From Homarus americanus (taxonomy: Eukaryota; Arthropoda; Malacostraca; Decapoda; Nephropidae): a DNA stretch of 64,000 nt. A program made the translations under genes and the position numbers. Under the pieces are notes generated by a model. The model was not told the DNA's origin and did no database searches. It saw only the letters and a program-made list of their open reading frames with translations. Location of the stretch: positions 14,899,647 through 14,963,646 of the forward strand of contig NW_024737042.1 in assembly GCF_018991925.1 (NCBI RefSeq), read 5' to 3'. Of this stretch, positions 36,790 through 47,714 are shown in pieces. The first letter of the stretch is position 1. Every line of letters begins with the position of its first letter.

Positions 36790-39700
36790 TAGGGTGTGTC
36801 ATACGGAGGCGAATTTTTTTTTGTTTGAGTTTGATAAATCGGCCCATGGTATTAATGATGTAGTTCCATGTGCAGAATCATGTGATATCTTCAGATTTGA
36901 AAAGTTTTCATTTTTTGCTAGGAAAATTTTAACTTGAAATCTTATGAAAATTCAGTATTCCCACCCTTTTACCAACACCACTAAATAGCTTATTTAAAGT
37001 AAAGTAAATGTATCAGGTTAATTTATTAGGATGAAAATGATCCAGAATAGTGAAACGAATGATCTTGACACATTTATTAAATTTAATATTCCTTTAGAAA
37101 ACAAAATCATCAAATACAAAAACCGGTTTTACTACTACGACCTGGTGTTGCTGCACACCATAGAGAACATGTCTTTCTTGCTTCTGTTTCTACTCATCAC
37201 CTCCTGCTGACCACCTGAGCTCGGATGTAGCCTTCCCTCCTCTCCTGGCTGTACACGTGACTGCTGGCCTCGCTCACTTGCTGTACACAACGCTCTATAC
37301 TCTGGCTGTGCGAGGGCCAGGCAGGGACATGCATGGGGTTGTCCAGGAAAGCTCTGACTTGAACATTGGTGAGGCTGCAGGTAAGAGGGCTCACTGCCAG
37401 CCTGGATGTTAACCAGATCTATGAGATCAGTGAGGGTCTTGGCACCTAGATTGACTTCAGGAGTCTTCCTGACCCTGAAGGAATCGTCACCAACTGATGC
37501 GTCATGCCCAGATCCTCTCATAAGTCTCATATCCAAGATCTTTTTGACTGCCACTCTTCTCTCCTCCTCATCCTTACTGCAGAGCATTGTCTGCAGAACT
37601 GCCTCTGGATAGGCATACCAGGAAGATCTCCTCACAGTCTGCTCCACAATCTGAACAACCTTCCTTGGCTGACTCCACAGGAGCTCAAGCTGGAAGAGAA
37701 CATGCCTCGGACCTTCGGAGAACGATGACTTGACCTTGGTGTTGAACCAATTTGGCAAGTAGACACTCACGATGAATTGGACAATAAGTCTCAGGTTGTG
37801 AAGCTGGTTCCCTTTCAGTTTATGATGAGCGACTCAAATTCTGCAGAACCTGAGAGCCGTTGTGAGCCACCTAGAATGTGAGACTGGACCTATCTGCAGG
37901 TAAGCAAGTCTATCAGGCATGACCCCTGTTTTGATGGCACTGCAAATCATGTAACCATAGTACTGGTCAGTACTCAGGTCGTCAATGACAGTATGTGCAA
38001 GCTCAACGAGTGGAGGGCCAACTGTGATTTTTTCAAAGCTCGGATTTATTTCTAACTCAGTGGCAGAGTCCAGCATCTTGCCAAGAGGACCAGACCATCT
38101 GTTGTTTGAAAGAGTCTTGCCATCCAGCTCCTGGATCAGATGTCTGAGTGGCAACTCGTTGGTGTGGAGGTCACAAACAATCCAGACCAGCTTCCTCCCA
38201 ATCTTCCGCTCTATCCACTGTATGACCCCCCCTTGCCACCCTGTGTTCGTGTTGGTGCTGTCCTCCAATGGCCTGCAGGGTCTGGTCTACGTTCCTCTCT
38301 GAGCCAGTTCACAATGTTATCTGCCACTATCTCAGCTGGTTTCCTGATGTCATCTTTCTCTGGAGTGAAATGCCACAAATACTTCCCTCCTGGTTCACTG
38401 CAGCAGGAGTAGTGTTCCTCCTTCACCATGGCAGGGGAGAACAACTTGTCAGAATCTCCAACTTTCATGAACACTTTAGTGTCATCCTTCTCCCATCAAA
38501 GAACAAACAATTGATTCCATTTTCTCTTATCCCTTATCAAACTCCTCTTCTAGGTTACTGACAAGTTTCTCCTGAGCTCTCCTTACTTTGTTATGATCTA
38601 TCACCAGGTGAACATCATCAGGTGTTATCAAACCACCGTCAATCCAGGCAGCTGTTGCTATCTCTGCAGTTTCTCTGAGACCAGTGTGGTGTCGCATGCT
38701 GGCCAGAGCTATGCTCGGGATATCTTTCCTATTTCGAATGTTATGCCTGGAAGTTTGGGATCATTATTTTCTGGGTTAGGGACAAAGTCACCATTCTCTG
38801 GTCAGCACTCGGATCAGCCATGGGGAAGTCATTAAACTCTGAATCAGCTTGACTCCAATCATCGGCCTTTTTTACCTCACCCTGGGCCTTCTCAAGTCTC
38901 TTTTCCTCGGCAACTCTTCTCCTCTTCTGTCTCTCTGTGGCAGCCTCCTGTCTCTTGGACTCCGGAATATCTTGGCTAGAAATCATGAGAGCCACTATAC
39001 TGCCAGTCTTCTCTCTCTGTGCTTTGACAAATGCCAGTTCGATCACAGGAATCTTCAGTTCACGCTTGCAAATACAGGAGATGTGGGCCTCGGATTTACA
39101 GTCACGATCGCATCCAAACTCAGGACAGAGAACAATTGGGCACTTGCAAGTGATTATGTCAAATAACTGGTCCAGTTGCTTGGCAAAGCTGTCCTTAACT
39201 GCAAGTTTTCCTCTCCCAAAGAGATATCTCTTGCCTTTTCCCAACTGGCTAGCAGTCTCTCACTAATCTTCTTCTGACTTGTTATGACTGGAGGCTTGAA
39301 CTGAGCGTTAGCCAGAGTGTACTGTGCCAAGACAGCTTTGGTCATATCACTGGCAATGTCTTTGTTTGTGTAAGTTCTTTGGTTCTTTTCACTGATTTGC
39401 CTGATTAAAACACCGTATCTCAAAGCATCTCTCAATGTAGGCAACTCCGACTTCAGGAGCTCTCTCCCAGACCCAAGATAGTGACTGAGATGGCTGGATT
39501 TTTGGTTCCTCGTCCTGACACAAGCAGCCATCGCAAATATTATCAACTTATAAATGCATCAGAATCTGAAACAGAAAAAAATATTGTTAGTTGGGTTGTT
39601 AAAGCAATGTTCACTATTTAATTGTAATGCACTAATGCAGCTGTACGTTAGATTTTCGATAAATTTCACGCTAAAATTTACCTAGCAAAAGGTTGCAAAA

Positions 39701-39799
39701 TATTGAAACAAATTATTTTCTGTTTATATACACTAAAATCTACCAAAAAAGTGATGGGCCATTAGTTTTAGCTGATCTTCCCTCCTATGACACACCCTA
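36790..39799 (-). mobile_element. 3.0-kb TIR element carrying an unassigned protein
   Basis: The left end TAGGGTGTGTCATACGGAGG and the right end (complement TAGGGTGTGTCATAGGAGG) are near-identical inverted repeats. GGCCCAT follows 40-50 bp further in at both ends. The flanking octamers ATGCGCAG (36782-36789) and ATGAGCAG (39800-39807) match at 7 of 8 positions, consistent with an 8-bp target duplication; a TA duplication is the alternative reading. The only coding sequence inside is the broken gene at 37135-39546. A TAGGG terminus with 8-bp duplications resembles hAT-type ends, but the protein shows no hAT motif I can see. Confidence 0.75.
37135..39546 (-). pseudogene. Unassigned protein of a TIR element, broken
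   Basis: Intronless minus-strand gene, about 800 codons if its frames are connected. N-terminal part (39546-39200): SHLSHYLGSGRELLK, then KPPVITSQKKISERLLASW. Next is a cysteine-rich block (about 39160-39040): CKCPIVLCPEFGCDRDCKS, HISCICKRELKIPVIELAF. A charged coiled stretch follows, then SIALASMRHHTGLRETAEIA and VIDHNKVRRAQEKLV (about 38720-38560). The C-terminal half (38268-37135) has LVWIVCDLHTNELPLRHLI, SGPLGKMLDSA, DQYYGYMICSAIKTG and SHSRWLTTALRFCR. Frame breaks lie near 39210, 38745, 38490, 38260 and 37800. I recall similar uncharacterised proteins in many invertebrate genomes (some labelled Cc8L18.2-like) but cannot verify this. No DDE/D signature is evident. Because the gene lies inside TIRs it is a candidate transposase. 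Confidence 0.65.
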
Positions 39800-39807
39800 A
39801 TGAGCAG

Positions 39808-41015
39808 CGTACTTTATTTAAACTTACATCACATAACAGCTTTGACACCTCACCTCACAGCATTACATTTATTTTTTGCTGTGTACTGTACTGTATATTA
39901 AAAATAGATTATTTCATGTGGCAGCCAAGGCAAGGCACAAAACTAAACAAACCGAATGAATAATCAAACACAAAATTCTTATATTGTTGAATATTCAAAA
40001 TATTCCCAACTTACCGGTAGTTAATTTGAGTGACCCAGAGCCCCCTTTTTGTCGAATTAATAAGAGTATAGTGTACAGTGATATGCCAAGTTGAAGATCA
40101 TTAAGACAGTCCCCTACTTCTAGAAATACAACTGTAATCACCTCTATATTATGACTCATCTCTTTGGGAGTGGTAGTAATGCAGCAGTTTATGTAAGTAA
40201 ACAATAAACCTCCATATACCCTATACCTATTTTCTATTTAATTTTCTTTTAATAATTACTTATGCTATGTCATATTGATTTTCTAGCAGCTCAGAGTGTT
40301 TTAGAGTTAGCGTGAAGTGTATAACTATTGGGGCGAGGTTAAGGGAGTGGTAGCTCCCCTAAGACCTTGACCACTCATGGTTCGGCAAATCGCTGGTTCG
40401 ATGTTGCTGAAAAATCGGTGGTTAACCTAAATCTTAGGAAAATAAAAAGCTTTATACTGTTTGCTATCAATATATTGGATACAGTACAGATAAGTCTCAC
40501 TTCATTAATATTGGAAAATCAATACAGGCAATGACCGTTGTTTGATGGGGTTAGGGACCTCAAAAGGCAATTGCTGAGCGACTGATCACATATGTATTGA
40601 TATTACTGTAATAACTTATGGAGAAAAATAGGTTCGGTTCCTGACCCCCTGAAGAGCCCTAACAAGTTTGGTATCCTGTGCTATAATGATTAAACAATGT
40701 CTTAACTCAAATAATTCATAAATACACACATATAAAATCAATAAATTTATGCATGAACGTGAGTGTACTCGGCAGGTCGCCAAGTTAGATGTCACTGTAG
40801 CTACATTGCCTTACCTCTCCTCCTCCTAGGCGAAGCAGTGTTTTTGTTATCTTTCAACTTGTAATTTCGAGTAAATATGCAAATCTTATTCATTTTCTTT
40901 TACTCTGTTACATGAATGCACAATTGTTCATACAGAATGTGCAAAAAATATAAAATAAAAGAGTATCATAAGGTTAAAAGCAAAGACATTAAAAACAGTT
41001 CTTACATCCGCAATA
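39808..41015. other. No gene recognised
   Basis: AT-rich. A MITE-like phrase (GTTTGATGGGGTTAGGGACC, near 40540) hints at a decayed element end, but its partner is not found. Confidence 0.4.
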
Positions 41016-42045
41016 CAGTAAGTCCTCGCTTAACATTGCCCCCGACAACGTTGTTTCGTTATAATGTCGCTACTCTTTAGATACCCATGATTCGGACAAC
41101 GTCCCGCTGATTCAGTATAACGTCTTCAGGGACTATGTACAGCGCATCACCCTCTCTCATCTTGGCGTGCTATGCTCTCCCCCAGAGCGTCACAGCGTCC
41201 CCAGTCTTTGTTAGGCTTCCACAGCATTCGTGTGTTTAAGTGTTTTTGCTCTAAATATTGTACTGTAACCATTCGAAATGGCTTCCAAGCGCCCATCAAG
41301 AACTAGTGATGCTAGTGTTGTGAAGAAGCAACGTAAGACCATTGGCCTTGGAGGCCTTAAACCGTTTTGAGAAAGGTAAATGTGCAGTGGACATTGGTGT
41401 TGTGCTAGGTCTAACCCCCACAACAGTGTGTACTATCCGGACCAGCACAAACAAGATTAAGGCTAGTGCTGGAAGTGGTACTTCCATGAGTATAATACAG
41501 TAATATCTCCGTTAGCCGGAACAATTAGTGCAGAGCACTTCTGGGAATGAGAGATTTCCGGGTAATGAAACGATTCTCACAAAGCCGGAAAAAATCCCTC
41601 ATCCCCGGAAGTTTCCGGGAAACGGAAAAATGTTCTCAGAAGTTCCAGTAATTGCCCATTACATCATCTCTCGAACCCAGAAAAATGTTCTCAGAAGTTC
41701 CAGAAATTGCCCATTACATCATCTCTTGAACCCGGAAAAAAGTCCTCATTCTCGGAATTTTCTGGGTAACAGAAAAATTTTCTCGGAGTTTCCAGAAAAT
41801 GCGTCCCTCAGAAAATCGTTCTCAAAGCCGTAATTTTCCAGAAAATTCCGGCTTTGGGAACGATTTTCCGAGAAAATTTCAATTCAGGCTACCAGAGAAT
41901 TCCGGCTAATTTATGTATTTTATGGGGCAAAGGAAGGCTGGGGAAAGTAACTCCCGTATTTTATTTATTTCTTATGGGGAAGATGGACTCCGTTAAAGTC
42001 GCGGTTTTCAGAAACGGAACCACAACTTAAAACGAGGACTTACTG
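41016..42045 (+). mobile_element. Tigger deletion derivative (AAGTCCTCG ends)
   Basis: The ends CAGTAAGTCCTCGCTTAA and (complement) CAGTAAGTCCTCGTTTTA are flanked by TA at 41014-41015 and 42046-42047. It keeps a transposase N-terminus. From about 41497 to 41905 a GC-richer block with repeated TTCCGG words (CCGTTAGCCGGAAC at its start, AATTCCGGCTAA at its end) looks like a second element nested inside. Confidence 0.85.
41278..41490 (+). pseudogene. Tigger transposase N-terminal HTH
   Basis: ATG at 41278 starts MASKRPSRTSDASVVKKQRK. One frameshift later the frame continues LNRFEKGKCAVDIGVVLG, then LTPTTVCTIR, the pipsqueak HTH of a Tigger transposase. It stops at the nested block near 41490. 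The catalytic domain is absent. Confidence 0.75.
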
Positions 42046-42054
42046 TAGTTAGTG

Positions 42055-42412
42055 TGTGATTGTGGAAGAGGAGTGTTGGTGATGATGGTGGTAGTGAATG
42101 TTGGTGGTGATGAATGTTAGTGGTGATGATGAGTGTTGGTGGTGAATGTTAGTGGTGGTGATGAGTGTTGGCGGTGAATGTTAGTGGTGATGAGTGTTGG
42201 AGGTGGTGAGTGTTGGTGGTGATGGTAGTGGTAGTGGTGGTAGTGAGTGTTGGTGGTGATGATGAGTGTTGGTGGTGATTGTTTGTGGTAATGGGGAGTG
42301 TTGACCGTGAGTGTTGGTAGGGAGTTTTGGTAGTAGTTGGTGGTGGTGGGGAGTTTTGGTGGTGATGATGAGTGTTGGTGGTGATAATGAGTGTTGGTGG
42401 TGAGTTATGGTG
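42055..42412 (+). repeat. GTTGGTGGTGATGAT minisatellite
   Basis: Irregular G/T-rich repeat built from GAGTGTTGGTGGTGA and GATGATGAG. It starts about 10 bp after the Tigger end at 42045. Low-complexity open frames on the complement are artefacts. Confidence 0.9.
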
Positions 42413-43040
42413 TTAAGCCATTCCGACATTGCGTCATCATATCTTGGAATATTGCGAGTTATAGCATATTACTTTTTCATAGCAATGACAGTGCAGGAAA
42501 ACCATTCGGGGAGCAACCATTGTAAAACTGATCTTTAGCTATTATATAGTGGTAAATGGTGTTAATTTTCTCACATTGTAAAACTGATCAAGCTTCACTA
42601 TGCATATATTTTACAAAGAACTGTTAGAGGATACTAATAAGCTATTGATTAAAGTTATATGCCTCAAAGCAAAGCATCAATTCATATTCCTTTTGAAATA
42701 ACTGCTTTAAAGGCTTTTGAAGAATTATTGTTGAACTAACTATTGGAATCTTGAACTGATCCACAGAAACTAATGTACAGTAAGCCAAATCTTAAATGTT
42801 GCATCAGGCATAAGAGTAATTTTTCTACCTAACCAGAGGATCAAATAGTTGAGCATTATGTTGGATACTTCTTGCTTTTTCATTTCATCTGCATATGGTG
42901 TCTGAAGCAGCCAATTTCAATATTACTTATGTAATATCTAATTTTAATGACCTTTAACATGCATATAAGTAACAAGACCTGATCTATATGGTGATCATGC
43001 CAATGGTCAAGTGAACATACACGCTAACTGGTATATATCT
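42413..43040. other. No gene recognised
   Basis: AT-rich spacer downstream of the protease gene. No supported feature. Confidence 0.45.
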
Positions 43041-43825
43041 AAAGGCCCCCACAGACAGTCGAGCATGACTGACAATCATTGGCATTGCGCAATCATTGGT
43101 TATGGTCACACACCTATAAGGAGATTGCACAATCTTCAGTCAGTGTGTGGCATGGCTAGACAACACGAGTGCTGAGGCTGCATGCATAGCTATTATCCTT
43201 GCTCTGGAAATATAAGAGCCAAAGAAATAAGAAGGAAATTGTGGATGAATAAGTGGCATAAGAAAAGACCCAAGTTTTCTTGTGAAACCCTTCTATAGGA
43301 GGTGGTAATATCATCCCCTGCAGACTATTACAACTTCCTGCATATGGACCATGAAACTTTCATTAATTTGTTGGAAATAATTATGCCTTCGATAAAGAAG
43401 AACACACTGATGAGAGATACAATTTCAGTCTTTTGAGGACTTGAATTTCTCCACAGAGTCTTGGATATAAAATTATGGACACGTGTACTGCCATCACATC
43501 TATGCTGAATGACAGTATGCATTGAGTTCAATTTCTTTGATCTTTTCCACTAACTTGTTACAGCATTCAACTTTCACAACTCTGTTCTTGTAAATATCAA
43601 ATTTATCTTTCCACAATGATGGAAAGCCTCTATATAGTTCAATGAACTCACCAAAATTCTTGTGTACCACGTACACTTGCCATGACTGCTAGTACTGTAC
43701 AAGACTGACCACGATTGTTCAACCACTGCCACACACCACCTGACATTTGCGCAAGCCTTCAATCATACCCACACATGATGGAAATGAATGCACAATCACA
43801 AAGATTGTCAGTCTGTGGGGCCTTT
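43041..43825 (+). mobile_element. PIF/Harbinger-like non-autonomous element
   Basis: The ends AAAGGCCCCCACAGACAG and (complement) AAAGGCCCCACAGACTGA form terminal inverted repeats with a TAA/TTTAA context. Near 43318-43420 the plus strand reads DYYNFLHMDHETFINLLEI, the N-terminal region of PIF/Harbinger nucleases. The DDE domain is lost, and the sequence towards the right end is unrelated. The element ends about 45 bp from the stop codon of the protease gene and lies in its 3' flank. Confidence 0.75.
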
Positions 43826-43870
43826 AAGCTCAACTACCAACATTTATTTTTCTAATAAATAACATCTCCA

Positions 43871-44017
43871 TCATTTATTCAATTCTCTAGAAGTGAATTG
43901 TGGAAGACACATGTTATAGAATGAGGATTCGTTGAAATCGGATAGAGGCTGCCACTTTACCCAGTCACTGGCCTGGAGTGCTGCTGCCTCTGTAGCTTCA
44001 CCCCAAAAGTGAGGATC
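43871..44017 (-). CDS. UFSP1: Ufm1-specific protease 1-like, last exon
   Basis: A TTGGCAG acceptor on the minus strand lies just upstream (44018-44020 reads CAG on the complement). The exon opens in phase 0 with DPHFWGEATEAAALQ and continues WVKWQPLSDFNESSFYNMC, then LPQFTSRELNK and TGA (complement of 43871-43873): 48 codons. The Asp-Pro-His motif supplies two of the three catalytic residues of C78 peptidases, and the SSFYN.CLPQ ending is typical of UFSP1. The protease cleaves the Ufm1 precursor and Ufm1 conjugates in the cytosol. An AATAAA on the minus strand (43843-43848) lies about 25 bp after the stop. No damage is seen. UFSP2 is less likely because the tail is short. Confidence 0.88.
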   Translation of the reverse strand, partial: DPHFWGEATEAAALQASDWVKWQPLSDFNESSFYNMCLPQFTSRELNK

Positions 44018-44769
44018 CTGCCAATGGAATATAATAGAAATTTACCTAACATGAAATATATTATGAAGCATTGCTAGGGTTGCCTCAAAATTTAAACAAA
44101 AATAAATTCCCTGACTGAATTCTGACATATTCCTGACTATTTAAAGGAGACTAAATAAGTTGGATTTGATGTTTTGTATGAATTTGTACATTGGTTGCCA
44201 CTCTGGTGAAGCCATGTGTTATGTGGTAGGGGAGGTTTGTTTTGTTATCAAACATTTTATTTAAAATCAGAGGTACTATAGAGTTTCATATGACCCCGGT
44301 CACACTTTCAGCTTAGCTGGAGGAAATCCAAATGTACAAGAGTTCACCAGCTCTCAGAAAATGAGCTGGAGGTTGGAGGAAACCCCTGTTTGATTGGAGG
44401 ATGGAGGAAAAATGCATAAGTGTGATAGCCCATTAAGGCTCAGCTAAATGAGAATTTGGTTTAATAGGCTTAGTCATTAGTACAACAATTAATTGAACAC
44501 ACTTCTATTTGTGGAATGGGGCTAATCACGCTTTGTCACTGGTTGAGTGGCCAGCCAGAAAATTGCACTTATAGATTCATTTTCTATACTTTGAGGTGAA
44601 ATCAGTGGTAAGCTAACCCAGCCAGTCTAGACAGTGAGCCAAATTAGTGGCACTTGTTTTCTGGGTGTGGTCCATATCACCTGTATACCTGTACTTGTGC
44701 TGTCTATAGCATTCTTTCGTCACTCAGAAAGAATTATGGATTCTAAACATGTGTGAGGCCATTAAAATG

Positions 44770-44955
44770 TCTCAAAACAAATGCAAAAGTGAAAGTGCTG
44801 AGTGCAGTACCTGTAATGCCAAAAGAAAACCAATTGCTTGGTATTAAAGAAAAGGAGGAAATTCTCCAAATACTTGATGAGGGTCAGGTAGCAAGTAAAC
44901 TCCATGACTAGTATGATGTAGTAACCACAACAATTTATGACAAAGAGCAATACTG
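44770..44955 (+). pseudogene. Tigger transposase N-terminal remnant
   Basis: The plus strand starts MSQNKCKSESAE and, after a frameshift, reads LGIKEKEEILQILDEGQVAS, then KLHD, a stop and TTIYDKEQ. This is the decayed pipsqueak HTH of a Tigger transposase. No ends are identifiable. It lies in the intron, opposite to the host gene. Confidence 0.65.
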
Positions 44956-45227
44956 TTGTATTTTGTTTTCATATAAAAATTAAAGAGAAAATAAGGAAAA
45001 CTGAGCTATCTGGGTGCTTACTAATCTGACTGGGAGAGCGTGGTTGAGTGGATGACTGACATGTTTACATTGTTTATCTATCTATCACGAAGATTGTAAT
45101 TACAGCAGTTGGTGACCATTTAGAGAACACATACTACAAATTAATTAAACCACCCTTAATGAAGAAATATTGAAATGAAAAAAACATATGAAAAATAAAG
45201 GAGAGGAAAGAATGTCATGTGCTGTAC

Positions 45228-45540
45228 TATCTAGCGACCCGTATTGTAGTGGTCAGCATGCTCACCTCACAAGCGAGTAGATCTGGGTTCGATTCAGTGC
45301 AGGGTGAAACTATGAGCAAGTCTCTTTATGCTATTTTCCTCTGTCTACCCAACAGCAATTGGGGACCTGGATATTAATCGATTTGCAGATCATGTTTCGG
45401 GGTAATGGTTAGCCAGTGCAGTTGACATTGGGTCATTCAAATTGTTAACTTAGGGGGGTGGTGTTGTGTTGTGTTGGCAATAGCTTCTACACCTTAAACA
45501 AATTCACACCTAGGTGGTCTTACAGCTGGCCATCCTTGAA
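45228..45540 (+). mobile_element. tRNA-derived SINE
   Basis: The head reads GTAGTGGTCAGCATGC (A-box-like), then CTCACCTCACAAGCGAG, then GGGTTCGATTC (B box), spaced as in a tRNA. It lacks a foldable acceptor stem and is followed by an unrelated body. The tail includes a GTTGTGTTGTGTT run. It lies in the intron of the UFSP1-like gene, opposite to the gene. Confidence 0.75.
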
Positions 45541-45981
45541 AATGAATAGCAACCATTATTAAATGCTTTATGAAAACAAGAGCATGAGCCAAAAATTAGT
45601 TGAAAGTAGGTATTATAACTATAGCACTGAGAGGAACTCTATAAATACAAGATTTGAGATGGAAAAATTATTTTGGGAATATTCAAGACAATATACTGTA
45701 TTACATTTACATAGATGACACAAAATGCCTGATACTGAAACTCAACCATTAAACTTGAATCATATACACTATATATACTCATTCATATAATGCCTAGAAA
45801 GTACAGTACACTGGTATTCGTACCCGTAAACTTTTAAGAAAACAATCTGTTCCTCAGTTCATAGAACACAAAATATGTTAGATATTCAAGTGGCATTATC
45901 AACCAAAATTTCCTTGTTGTTATTCTTAACATTCTATCTAACCAAACAGATAATAATACAGAAGAGCTAAAATTAACTCAC

Positions 45982-46191
45982 CACAACAAGAAGGTAATTT
46001 TGAGTAGAGCTCCTGCAAACACCCATAATTCCTTTGGATGATACATCAGTGTCCCCTCCCATCATGACAGGGGATCCTCTGCTCTTGAAGTGGTCAACCA
46101 GGGTGAGTATATGATCAGACAATTCTTTACCACTATTTACATGGATTATTTTGCAGGGTACATCATACAGGGTGTCTACAACATGACAAAC
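45982..46191 (-). CDS. UFSP1: Ufm1-specific protease 1-like, penultimate exon
   Basis: On the minus strand TTTTTTACAG precedes the exon and GTGAGTTA follows it. The 210 bp encode exactly 70 residues in phase 0: [35 protein letters not shown], then [18 protein letters not shown] and NYLLVV. The MGGDTD..SKGI.G.C block followed by a hydrophobic strand leading into Asp-Pro-His is the core of the C78 (Ufm1-specific) peptidase fold. It splices directly to 44017. The exon or exons with the catalytic Cys must lie upstream, above 46191. I do not find them in this window, where transposons fill the space. Coding quality is clean, so this is a living gene or a recently lost one. Confidence 0.9.
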
Positions 46192-46476
46192 CTGTAAAAA
46201 AATTTAGGGTCAATAAATAATAAAATCACCATCTAATCCTTATTTGTCTGATTAATGATATTCTTTTCACTAAAGTCTTTTTCATGTTCAACCCCTTCAC
46301 TACAGGGACACCACATTTAACATTTAAATTAAGCTAATGCTAGACAATTTTATTCAGCTCAAAGGAGACCCCATGCAGGTTAGCCGGAAACATGAATAAA
46401 TAAATGCACAAATTGTCCTATCATTCATTCATTCTTAATACAGTACAGTAAAAAAAAAAAAAATCCTCCTATGATA

Positions 46477-47385
46477 CAGTATAGTCTGCATTTATGCAGA
46501 TTTTGTTTACGCGTTTGATCATTTACGCGGTGCCTTGCCAGAATGTAAATGCTTGAATTATGCGGTAAATTTGGTCATTTACGTGGAAAGCGGCACGGGC
46601 AGGGTGCGCACAAGGTCGTCCAGTCATCAAAACATTACCGAGTTCTTCACCCGCCACAGCCAGCCCAAGTCAGTGATAGTGAGGATATGGACTTTGAGGG
46701 GTTTGACAAAGAGGCCCTGCAAGCCTCTGTGGTGGATAGTGATACAATTGATACAGGTGGGGGCCAATAATCTGCCCTCTGCCTTGGAACCTGTGGGAGA
46801 CCCAGGTGATACTTCCAATCAGGGGTGAAGGAAACACACTGATGTCAAGTTCGTAAGTTCTATTTCTGGGACAAACACACAAAAGGAGTTAAGACAGGGG
46901 GAACAGCGTCCTGCCTTGGAATCTCTCCCGGTATCTCTCTCTGCACATGCGCGTACAGCGCGCATGTGCCCAAAGCCTGAACTAACACAGTGACAAAAGG
47001 GAGTATGATTATAAAACATATAATACAGAGACCTGAATCAATAATGGTAAATAGTACAGTTACATATTACAGCCATATTCGTCTCATATATCTACAGAAC
47101 CGACCCCCCATCCCCATGTGCCCAGCCATCTTTTCTACTAACGTAAGTGTTAAAAACCTAATATTATTGATATTTCTCTTAAATATTAATTGTGTGCGCA
47201 CACCATCATAAAATTAAGGTGTTATTTTTACTACAACGTACATACTGTGTCGGAAAAAGTGGAGTCTGGGAGTTGGCCCAGTCTCTATTTCAATTAATCC
47301 CATATGTTGTTATTTTGTTTACATGTTTCTCGTTTTACGCGGACCTCCACGGGTTCAATTGACCGCGTAAATGCAGTCTATACTG
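46477..47385 (+). mobile_element. Tigger derivative, CAGTATAGTCTGCATTTA ends
   Basis: The ends CAGTATAGTCTGCATTTA and (complement) CAGTATAGACTGCATTTA are flanked by TA at 46475-46476 and 47386-47387. It keeps the 3' end of a transposase gene (DFEGFDKEALQASVVDSD on the plus strand, near 46690) and 3' sequence shared with 53669-54369 and 47715-50372. The N-terminal and catalytic parts are deleted, so it needs a helper. Confidence 0.88.
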
Positions 47386-47714
47386 TATTTCCTCTCTACA
47401 ACATTTACCCATTGCTGCAAACAAACCAATGTCATTCATCTGTAGACACCATATTTCCCACTCATTCATTGTACACAACTGCTTACAGAACATTACCCCC
47501 CCTTATTTCTAATGCATCTTTTTATTACCTCCTTGCCTTCCCATCTCCCTCATACTATCCACCTCCAACTCACACACAGTAAAATCTCACCATATTGGAC
47601 ACTTGATATATCAGATGCTGTACTGCATAGGTACAGGGTATTACTGTAGCACAGTACGTATATACTATATTTAAACACTAGAGTAGTAACAATACTGTGC
47701 AGGTTTAACATGTA

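Larger units (their letters stand above)
44018..45981 (-). other. Intron of the UFSP1-like gene
   Basis: 1,964 bp bounded on the minus strand by GTGAGTTA at 45981 and TTGGCAG at 44018. It contains a Tigger remnant (44770-44955) and a tRNA-derived SINE (45228-45540). Positions 44290-44440 hold an imperfect facing pair of GTCACAC/GTGTGA words that may be a decayed MITE. Confidence 0.8.

Noticed and set aside
37135..39546. Ordinary host gene with introns
   Set aside because: Frame changes occur without GT/AG sites, coding sequence continues directly across them, and TIRs enclose the gene; an intronless broken mobile-element gene fits better.
36790..39799. Plain TA duplication as in the neighbouring Tiggers
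   Set aside because: Possible, but the TIR starts TAGGG on both sides and the flanking octamers agree at 7 of 8 positions, which fits an 8-bp duplication better; kept as an alternative only.
44290..44440. MITE with GTCACAC ends inside the UFSP1-like intron
   Set aside because: The facing words are short and the flanks show no duplication; could be chance.
45228..45300. Functional tRNA gene
   Set aside because: A and B boxes are present but no full cloverleaf with a paired acceptor stem; followed by a SINE body.
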